The translations under genes were made by a program, and so were the position numbers. Below are positions 1-13,641 of a DNA stretch of 64,000 nucleotides, in pieces. The notes under the pieces were generated by a model that was given only the letters and a program-made list of their open reading frames with translations, had not been told where the DNA came from and did no database searches. The stretch lies in assembly GCA_050084515.1 (NCBI GenBank), contig CM114274.1, positions 29,388,001 through 29,452,000 on the forward strand. Reading direction: 5' to 3'. Numbering within the stretch: position 1 is the stretch's first letter; every line of letters begins with the position of its first letter. This DNA is from Blasia pusilla. Lineage: Eukaryota; Marchantiophyta; Marchantiopsida; Blasiales.

Positions 1-211
1 ACTCCGTTCACTACAAGTTTACATGGATCTGATTTTGATCATTATCTATGTTAATGATCTGATTGGGATCAATAGCAATGAGCATATGATATGGAAGATC
101 AAAGTGAAGTCAAAAGTAGAGTTTTAGTTAAAAATCTTGAGATAGCTGAAAAACTTTCTTGGCATAGTGCTCATCAAAGATAGGGGTGATACATGGCTAC
201 TTCAATGTGAG

Positions 212-687
212 CAAGGTTGCACGGAAACAAACATATCCACACACATGTTCCCCGTGTACTCGCGACCCGCATCCAAGTTCGCCCATGAGCCCACCAAGCC
301 CGTCGCGTAGACTCAAACTAGCCAAGTACGCACCCGTTTTGTGCGGGCTCTAAAACCTAAACCCTAAACCTAACCCGCATCAGCTTGTGGCTGGGCCGGG
401 CTCCCATGGGGCGGCTCATGCGCCGTCCTTGAGCCCTCAGTATGCGGGCCTTGAGCTTGCCATGTGGTCCCTCAACTCGCACATGCGGCCCCTCCGCATG
501 CTAAGCCCGCCCAATGGGGGCCCAGCCAGCCTTGGAGGCCTGGCTGCGGGTCTAATGTGGGCTACGCGCGGGCCACAAAACGGGTGTGGGCTCTACCATC
601 CCGGGTCTAAGCAATGGGCTCGACGGGATCATGGGCCGTGGTTATTCAGGCCTGCATAGACATGGAAATTGTCTGTGTGCAACCCTC
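212..687. mobile_element. Non-autonomous hAT-like element, copy 1
   Basis: A 476-bp element begins CAAGGTTGCAC and ends GTGTGCAACCCTC, giving short imperfect terminal inverted repeats. It is flanked on both sides by the 8-bp direct repeat AATGTGAG (204-211 and 688-695). An 8-bp target duplication with CA-starting termini is typical of the hAT superfamily. The interior is GC-rich inside AT-rich flanks and has no transposase motif; the 90-codon ORF inside it is not recognisable. Four other complete copies and one truncated copy occur in this window. Confidence 0.8.
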
Positions 688-695
688 AATGTGAG

Positions 696-2639
696 CGTGG
701 TCTTGAAAAACCTCTTGATTTTGGCATAATAATGTATAAGCTTGTACTTATTTCCTTTCCACAAAGTCGAGAGACTTTCTCAAAAGATCATAAACCTTGA
801 GGTATTTAGCATGGAGAGTTAAGGCTTTGTAAAAAATGTTAAACTGTAGCTATCATCAAGAAATTTGCAACGTCCCTTGGGCATTCTCTGTCTGCTTGTC
901 TTAATGCTGCTCTTCCATTTCCTTCTTTGGTATCTTGTCATTGGCTTTGCAACTTATGTGTGAAGAGTGAATTTGGGAAAGCAGGCAAAGATCTAGAAGG
1001 GTTCATGCATCGAAATACTTTGGGCAGTTTTGTACACCTCCACTTTGGCAGTAATCCTGATGCTGCAACTTCAGTTGTAGAGCGCTGCAGGTTTGAGACT
1101 TGCATAAGGTAATAAGATAAGTAATCCAAATTGTAACATGTATCATGCTATGATTGGAAGTTTGATCCTTTTGAGATTTGGCTTTATGATAGTAAAAAAT
1201 ATGACCACGAAAATCCCAACTTAATGTAGTGAGTTTTATCTTGCAGGAGGTAAAGTTCATATTCGATTTTGACTTCAATACTTATCGTACAAGCCTTTGA
1301 AGTAGCATGGACATATTGATGTATATCGGGCAAGGAGTGCCCTTGACATAAGATCCACTTTTGGATACGTATTTTGATTTGGAAATGTTGCAATTAGTTA
1401 GGCTTTGAAGACATAACCATATGTTGTCATATCATCAATACAAGTTGAATTTGGAGGGACAATCATGGCAACATGCAAATAAATTTTGTTGAATAGTCTT
1501 CTTATACATATGGGCTAAGAAATATTGAGATCCAATTGGCATATATGCGATAACGTCAATAGTATTCATTTCACAAAAAAATCATTGTTTCTTGCGAGGA
1601 AAAAACATATTGAGATGCAAAATCATTTATTATTGATGACTTGTTAGTAGATGAAGTATATGTCACCTTATGTAGAAGTCCTATGTAAAACTACATTAGT
1701 GAACACAAATAAAAAATTCTTTGATATATTCATTAGGTCACTATCTAGAAATAACTTTGAGTTTTTTAACCTCTATTTAGATGTAAAATATCTAGGGTTG
1801 AGCTTGAGAGGGACTTTTGATATATGACATATATACTCAAAATTAAGATAACTCATATAGTTTAGTATGGTGATATGTCATAAAGTGATATCTATAAATT
1901 CATGTAACGTACATGCACATGTTATCATGGAGGATAAGGTGATAAACTTTGAGTTATCCTATTATTCCAAGTGTAGGCACTTAGTCCAATATGTATACGG
2001 AGACCTAAATCCAACTCAAGATGGCCATAAAATACAAAGACACGATTCAAAGAAAAAAGTATTACTAAACTATAGGCACTCAATCCTATGTGTATGTCAA
2101 TTCCTAATCCAACTTAATAGCGCGATCAAATACAAAGACCCAATCAAAGATAAAATGAAAATTCACACCTTCGTTTACCACAACATATATTGAAAATCAT
2201 GTCGAAGATTGTACAACAATCTTTTTGTAGAATCATGACCTAGTTGGTTGTAAATGCACGGTCTTCTTTTAACGATTGCGATCAACTTTTTTACATTAAA
2301 ATAGGTTAAAGATATCAAAATGCAATTTTCTGAAAAGACATGTTTCAATACAAGATGAAACAACCTGAAAACTCAATCCTCTTATTACAACTCATTTTCT
2401 TCCTTTTCATTTAACCTAACCATGTGGATTCCCTTGCAAAATCGATAACTCACAATTTCTTTGCATACGAATTTCTTCTCCACTCAAAGGGACTGCACAT
2501 GGATAAATTTATTTCATAAATCTACTTCAGAAAAAAAATTTTAATTTTTTTTCCTACTTCGAGTGTTGATAAAATGGCGAAAAGGTCTTGAAAAAACAAT
2601 TAACTGGAATAAAAGAAATTAAACCCAATGGGATGATCC
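696..2639. other. AT-rich intergenic DNA, no gene seen
   Basis: Only short, unrelated ORFs of about 60-110 codons are present on both strands, with no recognisable domain, RNA gene or repeat ends. Confidence 0.6.
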
Positions 2640-3390
2640 CTTCCCATGTGTGCATGCATGCATGATCGCGACGAAGTCGCCAAGCGAGCATTTTGCGGCT
2701 CGCAGCGTGAGGTGTCGACGAGTGATTAGCGCGCCACAGAAGCGGATGGGTGCCCGCCGCCCGTGACATGGCCTAGATTTTCTGTCCCCTCTTCCCGATT
2801 CCTGGGACGGTGGGGACCGCACACTGAAGGTACCCCCGTAGCCAGTGACCAGTCATCTGGCTTTCGTGCGCACACGGAGATCCGTCCACCAACCCACCTG
2901 CTACCGGCCTGGCCGGGCCTGGCCTTCAATGACCGCCGGACTGATTGGCTCCAGCCTACAGTTATGTTTGTTGGGTTGCTTCCGTCTGTCCACGGACGAA
3001 AAATCTTCGATTCCCGTCCGTGCCCTCTAACTGTTTCTCCTCCGTCTGTCCAACAAACTCCCGATAAGTTTGTCTCCCGCGCGGAAGTAAAAGACTCGGG
3101 TTCTACGGGCGCCAAGAACCGGCATTCCTTGTAATGTCAGCCGGTAATATTTAAGAATTTCCGATCTGACCAGCAAAGTCTCGGCCAAAACCTGAACCGG
3201 TAAATGCAGTTTCTTTGTAAAATTTGAAAAAACCGGCTGATATTTGGAAATTACTGGCCAGACCCTATTGAGTGTCGGGGAAAAAACCGGGGAGCACGAA
3301 AACTCTATGGGTTTACCGTCGGTCCCACCTACTCTGTCTTGCGTTTGCATAGGCTACGGAGTCCGGACGGACGGATGGCTTTAAGGATCG
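2640..3390. other. GC-rich island of unknown nature
   Basis: This block is sharply more GC-rich than the AT-rich DNA on both sides. It starts near a short GCAT repeat (about 2650-2664). It holds overlapping ORFs on both strands (for example 2763-3134 plus and 2726-3115 minus), none with a recognisable motif. Part of it (about 3120-3260) repeats CCGGTAATATT-like and GGAAATTACTGG-like words in opposite orientation. It could be a degraded transposon or LTR, but I could not define ends or a target duplication. Confidence 0.35.
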
Positions 3391-6300
3391 CACGAATATA
3401 CTTGTGAATTTTTTCTAGTTTTCCTAACTGTCCCATTATTTTCTGTTATCGTAGATCTATCATTTATAAATTAATTTAATTATTAATAGTTCTTCAATCA
3501 ATTAAATTATTTTCTACTCCCATTCAAATTCATTTTCTCTCCGTATGATATGAACTAATTAATGTGATCCAAGGGATAAAATTCAAACATATTATTATTT
3601 TGTTATATTATCCCATTATTTTGTTTTATTATACATATAGGATTATCTATTATAACATAGATAGATATAGTCTAAAAAGAAGTTGGTGGCGTGGCATGGA
3701 AGGTGAAGATCCTACCAAAGGCTATTTTTGTAAGATTTAGATCTAGCTAACATTGATGGTTTAACAAGTAAGATTGATGGTTTAACAAGTAAGCTGAAAA
3801 TAAGTGCGGAGAAACCCACCCTTAGTCTTGAGGTGAAAAAACAATTTGTGAAGAGGTGAGCATAATATAAAGGCAAAGATACTTCACAAATCTCAAGGAT
3901 GAAGAGCGTTTATTTTTTATTCATAGTATGTATGATGGCGTTAGAATTTCTCATAGGTATTGAATTGGAATATTTTTTTGCCTCAATACTTTTTATATGA
4001 AGAAGACACACTTCTTCATCCTCCTTCTTGATTGTGGAATCTAGACACTCACATCTTTGCTCCTCCCATTATGGCATTTTGCTCAACTTAAAATTCAATC
4101 GGCTACAAGAGTAATGGGTGATCTCCCTCCTTTCTTCCTATCCACCCAGAGAGAGAGAGAGAGCTTTGTCAGTTATAATCTTTGGTCACCATAGATAATA
4201 TAACTATAACTTCTTAAACTCAATTTTCATTCAAAGATTCAATTTTTTATCATCTTTGTTTCATATGCTACAAGGAATATCGATGTCATACACATATAGA
4301 ACATAAAAATAAATATACATCATTATACACAAAAGAGTTACAAAAAAAAGCTAATATATCTATTAAATTTGAATATGCCACATAAATAAAATAATATGTT
4401 ATATATAGAGTAGCGAAGGCAGAATTAAAGTAGTTTTTGAAGCCAAGTCCGCAGACCAATATTAGGAAATTTGAACTTCATGATCCCAATTCTTGTCTTG
4501 CCCTAGTATCAATGGGTAGTCTAAAGGTTCAATGTGAAAAAGATGGCTCTTATAAGCCCTCTTTTTTTCTTTTATTTTTCGCCCTTAGGATATCTTAAAG
4601 GGAGGCATAAAATAATGAAGAAATTCTTAAGACAAAAATAGATATATTTATGTCTCTTATCGTCATACATTGCTCATAAAATTCAAATGATGGTTGTTGA
4701 CGAGATAATTAGATAGAGCAAGAAACTTCTAAGTTGAAGATCACAAGTTCAAATCTTGTAGAGTTTGTAAACTGTATAGTAAGAATATATCAATAGTAAT
4801 CCTCTATTAGTTTATTTAGTCTAAGTTTATATTTGATCTTGTGGATTAACCTATTTTACACCATTGACTTATGGCGCCATAAAGTAGAGGCTTGATGTAA
4901 TAGGGATAAGAATCTCGTACATCTTTTCTCTTCATATAATCATAATTATTTATTGTGGATCGTTGAATTGGCCATAACACTATTAATGTGGCTTTTAGAC
5001 TTTCCACCAACTTTGAATTTTGATTCACTTATAAATTAAAGTACTTTTCTTTTGTGGATATTTTTCTTGTTTAGATCAAACTTTATGGATCAACTTAAGA
5101 TGATCAACATGTCTATAATAGAGAAAGAAGAAGAGAAAGATAATCCTAAAGCAAAAATTGCATTTTGTCACTTGTCGATGAATGGAGATACACATACATC
5201 ATGTTTTTAAAAGTTTCTTAGTTAGACAAATAAAACATGAGCGTTTTGCAACAAGTATCTACATGAATTGTGGATAAGAAAAGATCTCACATGTTTTCTC
5301 TTTATTTTAAGAAAGGTGAGTCGTGTGCAATAACATTGTACCTATAATTCATATAAGTTAGAATTTTCCATATAGTTCATGGAAAGATTGGATAAGAGAA
5401 ATTGACAAGGAAAATTTATAAAAATGTAATAATAGTTATCAATATTCCTGAAAAAATTGAATTTTTTTAGTTTGGATTAAATAAAAAATAATAGATAACA
5501 GATCTTCTCTACCCCATAAATACTATAGAAATTATTCTCATTTCTTTAAATGGAATGAACTGAGACCATGCAAAATAAACCAATAACACCAAAAAAAACT
5601 ATAAAAGAAGAAGAAGTATTAGTAGAAGTGTATAAACGTCCCAGACCTTCGTAATTGGTGCAATCAAGAATATATGGGAATACACGGTGAGCAAGCTCTT
5701 TCATTGGATGGAGCCATTATTTATTTCTTTGGAATTGGGATTTTATTAAATAAATAATTTAAAAGAACAAAAAAAAAAGATATGGAAAGAAAAGGACAAG
5801 CATTAGCCCACCCAAAATATACCTTCTTGTCTCTAAGTGGATTAGACAATGGATGGGGGAATTCCTAGTTAATTTTAAAAAAAGTTGTTCTTTTCATCAC
5901 GGTGTTTGTATACCTAGGAGAAAAGGTCTCATGGATACTACGAGGTGGGAGAACCTTGATAGTGAAAGAAGGAAGTTTCAAAAAGTAAAAAAGATCCAAG
6001 ATCACAATTGGTCTGGTTAAGAAAGGCGGGGGGATCCCATAAAGATTGCAATAACTTCACCTAACATATATAAAATGTTGGTTAAAATGACAAAACTTTG
6101 GAAGTTGAATTTCAATGGAGAGAACCTCAAGCAATAGCATAGCTTCATTACCTCATCCATGTCTTTTTCTTATCGTTGTATAGGTTATATATGTTTTGCT
6201 TTATGTAGAATTTTTCGTGCACGTGGAAAATTAAATAGTGTATCAATTGAAACTCATTTCACAATATGATTATGTATTAATTTTATGATATTTCAAAATA

Positions 6301-6415
6301 AGAATAATTAGTGTTCATGCCTAATAGTCTAAATTGAAATTTGCATGTAGACTGTTAATTTCATGTATAGCTAGGAATGTTTTGATTTTCATATGGATTA
6401 TCCACACCTATATGA
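3391..6415. other. AT-rich intergenic DNA, no gene seen
   Basis: Very AT-rich with frequent stops in all frames. It contains a short (GA)n run near 4150. No domain, RNA gene or element termini were seen. Confidence 0.6.
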
Positions 6416-6637
6416 TCGATACTATTATTAGGCCTCTCTTCTTGACACTTTACCCTCTCAACCTAAAGAATCACTTGTCCTCTCATAGATAGGGTTGTTC
6501 TAACTCTCAACGAAGAAGATTATCCGAAATTGATTTGAAATATCAATTAAAAATTTTGGAGGATAGTTAAGTCATTGATCACATGTAATTACAGTAATTA
6601 TTTAAATTATGTCTTGCATGGCACGAGCGTCCACTAG
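6416..6637 (+). mobile_element. Helitron-like non-autonomous element (degenerate)
   Basis: The 222-bp segment starts TCGATACTATTATTAGG after an A and ends CTAG before a T, the A|TC...CTRR|T arrangement expected for Helitron insertion. The 3' part has a TGCATGGCACGAG word where the related element at 21658-21838 has a hairpin, but the stem here is degenerate. Internal words (CTTGACACTTT, GAAATTGATTTGAAA) match the 21658 element, so the two look like one family. It carries no coding capacity. Confidence 0.5.
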
Positions 6638-8326
6638 TTTGATGGTACATTAGGTTAATAACTTGAAAGCAAAGAAGATACCACTTAAAGATATCTTGAC
6701 AATGTTATATATTATTTCATCATATGACTAGTTAGTTAAGTTTCTCATGCCTAAAAATAATTTCTTAGATTATGGTTATATATAGGATTTTCTTTTTGGT
6801 TTAGGGTTAGTATAGGAATCATTTGTATCTTTGATAATATATATACTATTTAGTGTGTGGATTGGAACTTGTTTGAATATTACATATATCATATTTTTAA
6901 TATTACATCTTAAGAGGATTTCTGCTTACTAGTCCCTTAATCTTTCTCATGTTTGAAGTTTATTTTATTTTAGTTGATCAATTATCCCTCTTGGGCAAAA
7001 ATTCAAATGAAATCTAAATTCAAAACCAAATCTATTTTCATAAAATCTGAAAAAGTGAGATTTTTTATTTTTAGTACTTTGAATTTCCCATGCATGTCGT
7101 TGACCAAAAAAAAAAGATATGGAAAAAAGATATTGGAAAATTTCCATAAAAATTAAAATTCTAGCAATAGGAAATGGGTTAGAAAATTTAGATAGCGGGA
7201 AAATAAAAATAATTGATAATTGGAAATGTTTTTTTTAAGTGGGTTTTTTTTCCATATTCCAAAGAAAAGATACATGAAACTCTTTTAGTATTCTACATAT
7301 CTTAAAAACTAACCTTATAACTAGTATAGCAATTTTGTTTGAAATGACTTCATGGTGTGATAATGTGGGCAATAAACCTAACAAAATTTCTAAGTCAATT
7401 TTTTTGGAGGAATAAATGTATCTCACTCTTAAATATATTCTTTTAAAAATTAAATTGCATGTAATTCAACAAGCATACTTAACACATATATGTCATTAGA
7501 AGAATAAAAAATGAGATTTATCTCATTCGTCAGTTATGATATTTTGCATGAACTGAATACTTATTAGAGTAGAGATAGGAATTCTTATAGAATGTAATAG
7601 GATTTTAAGACCAAGTTTTCTCCTAAGTACGTTATTATTAGTTGATCCACCATATTGCTTTCTGGAAGTAGTCTAGGATATTGGTTTCCATGAAGGTGAG
7701 AACATGCCAATGTTTTTATTATAATCTAATATTGATTACTAATTCATCATCTATCTAGGAATATGCAACTCATAGCTTGAAAATAAAAATAACTTGCCGA
7801 TGCTCTTAAGGTCTTACTCAAAAAATCAATTATATGAGATAGGAAATATTTGATTGCTCTTGATGTTTTTATAGTTTTTAAACATTTAGTTTTAATTTTA
7901 TAAATAAATAAATAAAATTAAAAAAAGGAATATAACTCTTTGCAATATTCATTGCCACACACTATATTATCAAGTGTATCTCTCAATCAAAAATATAATA
8001 TAACATCAATTCTGATTTCATATTATTGTGTATAAATATGGTTGCACTTCAATGATCCTAAGATAAGCCTTAAGCCGTTATATCTATCACCTTCTTTAGG
8101 CGATAATCATCTATATATTTTAAGCATATGGAATAAAAATTTACGGAAATAATTAAAAGATAACATATGATTGAAAATAATCTTAATGGCCTTAAGTTTT
8201 AATATGACATAACCAATAAGCAAGAAACCAACCTTGTCATGTGTATACATAACATACATCTTTATCATCACCCAACAAGTTTAACAACCTCAAAACCACA
8301 CTCAATCATGGAAACTAGATACACAT
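6638..8326. other. AT-rich intergenic DNA, no gene seen
   Basis: Low-complexity AT-rich DNA with only short chance ORFs, including two antiparallel 60-codon ORFs near 6965-7156. No recognisable feature. Confidence 0.6.
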
Positions 8327-8501
8327 ACGATAATATATCAAAAGGTCTCTAATAAATATAATGTGCAATTACACTCTCTCCTATATCAAGCCAAACCCAC
8401 TTCCTAATGAATATTTTTTTATTAGGAGAGTGGGTTTGGTTTGACATAAGAGAGTGTGATTGCACATTATATTTATTAGAGATCTTTTGATATATTATCG
8501 T
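8327..8501. repeat. Near-perfect inverted repeat (hairpin), about 80-bp arms
   Basis: The left arm (8327-8408) and right arm (about 8421-8501) are reverse complements with a few mismatches, separated by about 12 bases. Outer ends read ACGATAATATATC and GATATATTATCGT. The right arm contains AGTGGGTTTGGTTTGA, also found near the 3' end of both gypsy LTRs (about 9599 and 19873), and a third partial copy follows at about 8505-8540. It is either a foldback MITE or an inverted duplication of LTR-derived sequence. Confidence 0.7.
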
Positions 8502-9178
8502 TTGAGAGGAGAATGGGTTTGGATTGACATAACCTCTCTTATGTCTCTTATGTCCTAATAAACATGTTACGATCCTCTTTCTATGAGAAGACGGAGCTAT
8601 GATCATCTCTTACTTCTCATAGCGATGCCTTCTCATGGAAGGAGGTTCAATAAAGAGAAAATGAGCTCCAAAACTTTATCTCCTTGAAATATATGCTCTC
8701 CAAAACCCTCTCTCTAGTAGTATGTGCACAAAAATAACTTCTCTAGATCTTATCCTCCAGAGTAAGTTAAGAGGCAACTTCCATAAAAGTTACTTAACTA
8801 TGGCTAACTATGAGACTAACCAAAAATAGTAAGTTGCTAAAAAATGAGGCCTAAATTACGGGAAACGTAAACACTCAGGTTTTCCACCTCCTCAATATGT
8901 ACTTCTTGACCTGCAAAGACCGCCACCCAACCTCTCCTAGTATGTTGAGCAAATATTCTATGCTCTTACGTAAATGACGTAATAACCTTAAGAAATTGGA
9001 GAAAGGAAAGGATAAATTAGATTAATGCAAGAAAAGAAAGGAAGATCTAGAATAAAGGGATTTTCCACACCATAGCCGTGTGTAGAAATAATTGAGTTGA
9101 AAGAAATGGTCATTTTTGTAGATGTATCCCTTATATTACGAATTCATAGGATGTTTCCATGATAAAAGGCTTTCATAG
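8502..9178. other. Intergenic DNA upstream of the retrotransposon
   Basis: It contains a further GAGAATGGGTTTGG word related to the preceding hairpin and otherwise ordinary AT-rich DNA. No gene seen. Confidence 0.55.
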
Positions 9179-9672
9179 TGTCACGTCTTTTAGGATAGAT
9201 CGGCGAGATCTAGTAGAGCGCCTTCAGAGATACTGGAGGACAACCTCACGAGGTCGAGGATGGTGTGCCAAGGCCATGGGTAACCTAAGAGAGCATGTTT
9301 CCCCTTTATTTCGGTTCATTTGGAGCCATATTGAGGAACTTACTATTTTGAGCAATTTACCATTTTTGGTATAGTTGACTTTCCACTTTGGGAAGAGACC
9401 CTTGACCCGCTACAGAAAGTCAAGAGCCAAGGAGATGACTTGCAAGCATAGGTTACGGAGGAGAGAGCTTGGGAGAAGAAAGGGGTATACCTCCAAGAGA
9501 GAGAGCTTGAGCGCTCATGGTTGAACCTCTTGGCATGAGGTGGCGGACCTATGGTCTTCCTTGCCGTGTGTGTGTAGCCCAAGCCTCTCATTAGGATAGT
9601 GGGTTTGGTTTGATATTAGAGAGAGTGCACACCATGGAGAGCTTGGTGTGAGATATTGATATGAGATTTCAT
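9179..9672 (+). repeat. 5' LTR of the methyltransferase retrotransposon
   Basis: The repeat starts TGTCACGTCTTTTAGGATAG and ends GAGATTTCA; the matching 3' copy is 19449-19949. Shared blocks include CCTTGACCCGCTACA, GGAGATGACTTGC and GGTATACCTCCAAGAGAGAG. The terminal TG...CA is inferred from where similarity starts and from LTR convention; similarity continues about 7 bases past the CA. Confidence 0.8.
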
Positions 9673-11940
9673 CGATTTACAAAGAGAGAATGAGTGAGTG
9701 ACAGAGTTTCAATGGAGGATCTCTATGGTCATTTGCTGTTGTTGCAAGTTGGGGACCGTGTTCCCCATTCAACGGCTCATGGGAGTGCTCACTAGAGCAA
9801 GAGCTGCTTGATTTTGATGTTTCTTTGCCAATTTTTTGTGTGGAAGCGTGGCGCGCGGAAGGGCTGCTCAAATTTCTGTAGAGATTAAGTATGGGGACAG
9901 GTTGCCCCATGATGGTGCTTGCAGGAGCAGTGTGTAGCTCTCTCGTTTCTATGTTTACATGTTTGAAGTTTTTGTTGGGAGAAATCAGCGCGGGAGCGTT
10001 GCCAAAATTTGTGTAGGAGAAGAGACGTTGAGTTGCACGACAGTCCCCGTCAATTTTTGGTGGGAGATTGAATGGAGAAACTGATTTGATGAGGTCGTAG
10101 ATCGGGAAGCTGTGTCCGATGTTGAAGAAATGGTGCATGATTCTAACTTTGGAGCACAAAGTTGTGGTTGATTGAGCAAGTTGCCATAGCCACCGTGCTA
10201 CTGTGTGAGTGAAATTTCCAATTCTCCTTGGTAACTCCTTGAGTGAGAGGTAGAAAAATAGAATCATGTTTCATCTCAGGGGATAGGATAAGTGAAAAGC
10301 TAGATGGGTGTAAAAAGAGATTGGATCCCACTTTTGGAGGGAGTTGACCCCGTTGTTAGGGAATACCTAGTTAGAAACAAAATATTGGACTTGTCTGGAA
10401 GATGGTTAATCAAGTCAAGAGCAAAAAAGAGTCGGAATCCGTAGTTATAGGGGTCGACTTAGTGAGGAAAATAGAAAGACATGGACCACTCTGTCCGCTT
10501 AGACCGCGATCTCGAGAGCTAAGGTTCTCCGTTCCATCATGTCGTCCCGGAAAGGCCGAGTAGGGTCGGCCCGCTGTAGTTTGCACCGACCAAACTAGGT
10601 CGGCTTCTTCTTTCAGGAACCGGGCTGCCTTGACCCCATTGCGTCCCACGCATGTTGTCGCTGCAATTAGGGTTGGGTCCAACTGCCCTGTGGGCGCGTG
10701 CTTTCTGTCACCATCCATATTTAGATGCCGAAGTCCCAGCCCCGTGTCTTGCCAATTGCTGGTCGCGCCCAACCACTTTTACCGGCTACCGCCACTGCCA
10801 GAACCCTTCCCAACCAAGGCTACGGCTCACCCGCCTTCATATGTTGGAAGTTGCGTTCGCCCGGCTGCTACTTCACCATGGATGCGGAACGACGCTGGAC
10901 TTCCGGCCCTCACGGCTGTGGGTCCGACTATGTCGCGTCCGTCCGGCCTGGTCTTGATTGCCGTACTACTACCGTGTCAAGATGCCGTTGTTGAAGGGGC
11001 TACCGCCTTGACCCGACCGCCTTGAGAAGCCATACCAAGCCGCACCCCGCTATCCAGACCTTGACGCTGCCCGTCGGTGGCTCGCCGTCTGGTCTGACCT
11101 GACCTAACGTACCGACCCTGTGGAGTCCATCCGTCAACCAACTGACGCCGTTGAATTTTTTTCATGCACCATTTGGCTATGTTTGTTACCGCTACCGTCA
11201 TTCGCCATTTGTTATCGTCTAGTACCATTGCTTATTGAACGGTTTTGAGTGACAACCATTGCTTTGGAGATTTGAGCCGCTGCTACATATTTGTTCTGGC
11301 CGCCATCGTCATGGTAGTTTACGTCATCGACCGGTGAGGGCACGTGATTCTTTTGGATTGATGGGGTCAGAGTTTTCTTGCCGCTTTGCTATGTAGTGAT
11401 TGGTAGATGCTCGACGAAGATTGAGTACGGTGTCGTGACTTCCGTAGTCGCAATGCGCCGCCGATTGCCGCCAATGCCGCACCGTCCTACTGGACCCGCA
11501 TCGCACATCGAGGAGATTTGAGCATCGTCAGTACCAGAGGAGTACGACTTACTATTTGGAAGAGTTTGTCTTCACGACCGAGTTGGGGCTGAGATTTGCA
11601 GTTGCTTAGGAGCGACATCGACATTTGTTAGGTTACCCATTTTGGTCTTTTACCCTTCACGTGTTAGGGATTTCCGGGTATAGGGCAATTATTTGGGATA
11701 TTGGGTTTTGTGCAAATGCTGAGAGCATCGTTGATGTATGGGTTTAGGGGACATAGACCTGTGAGGGATATCTAGAGTTGAGGGTGTGTTTAGTCGATGA
11801 GACGATAGATCAGTCGATTTGCCGCACCACGCCGCTTGTTGCCGCACAACACACATCTTAGGGAGAGAGTGTAGATTGAGTGCCGCCTGTTTAGTTTGAG
11901 TGATTACTCGCGAGTTTTAGAGTGATCGCGTAAGAAGGGC
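9673..11940 (+). other. Long leader region between 5' LTR and gag
   Basis: About 2.3 kb separates the LTR from the first gag-like codons, longer than the leader of most gypsy elements. The first part (9677-10267) carries a 196-codon antisense ORF with no recognisable domain. The second (about 10400-11600) is GC-rich with many short ORFs on both strands (for example 10630-11025), none recognised. It may be untranslated leader, a decayed additional ORF or a nested insertion; I cannot tell which. Confidence 0.5.
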
Positions 11941-13500
11941 ATGAAGGTCATCATGGCGTCCTTTCAGGACTTTGAGGGGGCGAGGTGGTGGACCTGAGAG
12001 TAGCTCTAAAGGGCTTACATTGAGTGGCGCGAGGTTTCGAGGGTCTCCACGTGAGAGACCACCTCGATCTCCTTTGGTGTCGTCTTCAGACAAGGGGGAG
12101 AGCGTAGAGGAGTTTGTTAGTGCATCACCACACACATTGAGTGGTCCTACCACTTGGGAGTACGAGATGGACGATCGGGATAGAGGGTCGCGTAGGTTTT
12201 CGGGTGCTATAGGCACTATAGAGCTTCACGACTTCATTGCAGACTTTAGGAGTTGGTGTGACTCATAGCCGGCTAGGAACTTCCAGAGAGTTCAACCGGT
12301 TTACAACATGGAATGGAATATTCCAGCATTTGGAGGGGGCGCTCATGGACGATTACCATGAGTTCTCCCATAGATATGCCCAGGAGATTGAGGCATGGCG
12401 ACTCTACTATGACCCACATTATGTGTTATGGACAGAGTTGTTTCCCGATGAGGAGGAGGGGTCACAAGAGGCTTCTTCCTCTTTCACCAGTGATGTTTTA
12501 GGAGGGATAACTCGCACTAGAGCACTTGCACCGTCCAGTCGGGTTCGTCCCAGGTTCAACCCTGTGGTTCAATTCTTTGCGAAGTTGAGGACGAGCTACC
12601 ACGGGATACATACTGAAAAGTTGCGGAGTATCCAAAACTTCTAGAGGCGTCCGGATGAGAGTTTGCATGAGGTCTACACTTGCGCCGGTTGATTAACGTC
12701 ACTCAGGGGGTGATAGAGTCTCAGGCTATCTAGTCATGGTACGCAATGTTGACCAAACCCTGCGGACACATGTGCGGGAGGGGGTGCTTCTTGTGAACAC
12801 CTCATCTACGTTGAGAGATGTTTTTAGGATCACCAAGAACATTGAGTGCAACATGGCGGAGGAGAGCGTAGCCACCATGGGTTTTGGGTGAGAGCAATCA
12901 CGATTTCCTACTCCACTAGTGTAGCAACGTGGATTTTGAGATAGGTCTGTGGCACCACGAGCTCAGGGAGGATACGGGGGCCGTGCCATAGAGACCTGCA
13001 CCTTCATATGCGGCTCAGCAGCACCCGCCTGCGATTATTTATTGGGCATGTGGTGGAGCCCATCACCAACGTGATTGCACTCGTCAGGGTCATGGACACC
13101 TGCCTCAACATGGAGGAGGAGATGGTGCTGCACCAAGAGGTTATCAGAGTGACTATTGTCAGAGGTACGGTCACACACACGCCATGTATTTCAGCCTACA
13201 CCTTGAGTTACGTCCGCACTGAGGGCCAGAGAGGGCACCAGAGCGAGTTTCCGGTCCGGGTGGGCTAGAGGTCGTGCACCAAGTGGTCCCGTTGGGGGAT
13301 GAGGAGCTAGAATTTCCCGAGGGGTTGGTGGAGTTTCCCGTGGAGGAGGTAGAGTCCCACCATCTAGACGCGTCGAGGGAGACGCCGGGCGTGAGGCTGG
13401 GATAGCTGCTCAGATAGAGCAGTTACAACAACAGATTGCCGCTATGGCATTGAGGTTACCCAATGCCAGAGCCATGGCATCGACATCTTATGGAGCAGCC
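11941..13500 (+). pseudogene. gag (capsid/nucleocapsid), frameshifted
   Basis: Gag of the gypsy element, which would form the particle that packages element RNA. The N-terminal part is open at 11972-12268 and continues in another frame at 12237-12644, with LMDDYHEFSHRYAQEIEAWR and an acidic PDEEEG segment, so there is a frameshift near 12260. A decayed capsid stretch follows (about 12640-12900). Around 13030-13100, in a broken frame, a zinc-knuckle word CGGAHHQRDC can be read; the related minus-strand gag at 35460-36140 has the equivalent CGGSHRQRDC in an intact frame. Assignment rests on position, the zinc knuckle and that second copy. Confidence 0.7.
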
Positions 13501-13641
13501 GGAGATATGGAGTATCTTGGTTGGATGTGCGCGACTTTCCTGGTGGAGGTAGCTGTTGTTGTAACACGTGGAGCCACCATAGAGTTGGTTCCATAGAGAG
13601 GGGAAGCCAAGAAACAAACAAGGCTTCCTCAGTCTTTCACC

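Noticed and set aside
2726-3134. Antiparallel 129- and 123-codon ORFs in the GC-rich island
   Set aside because: No motif, both strands open over the same bases, and the island looks like a degraded repeat.
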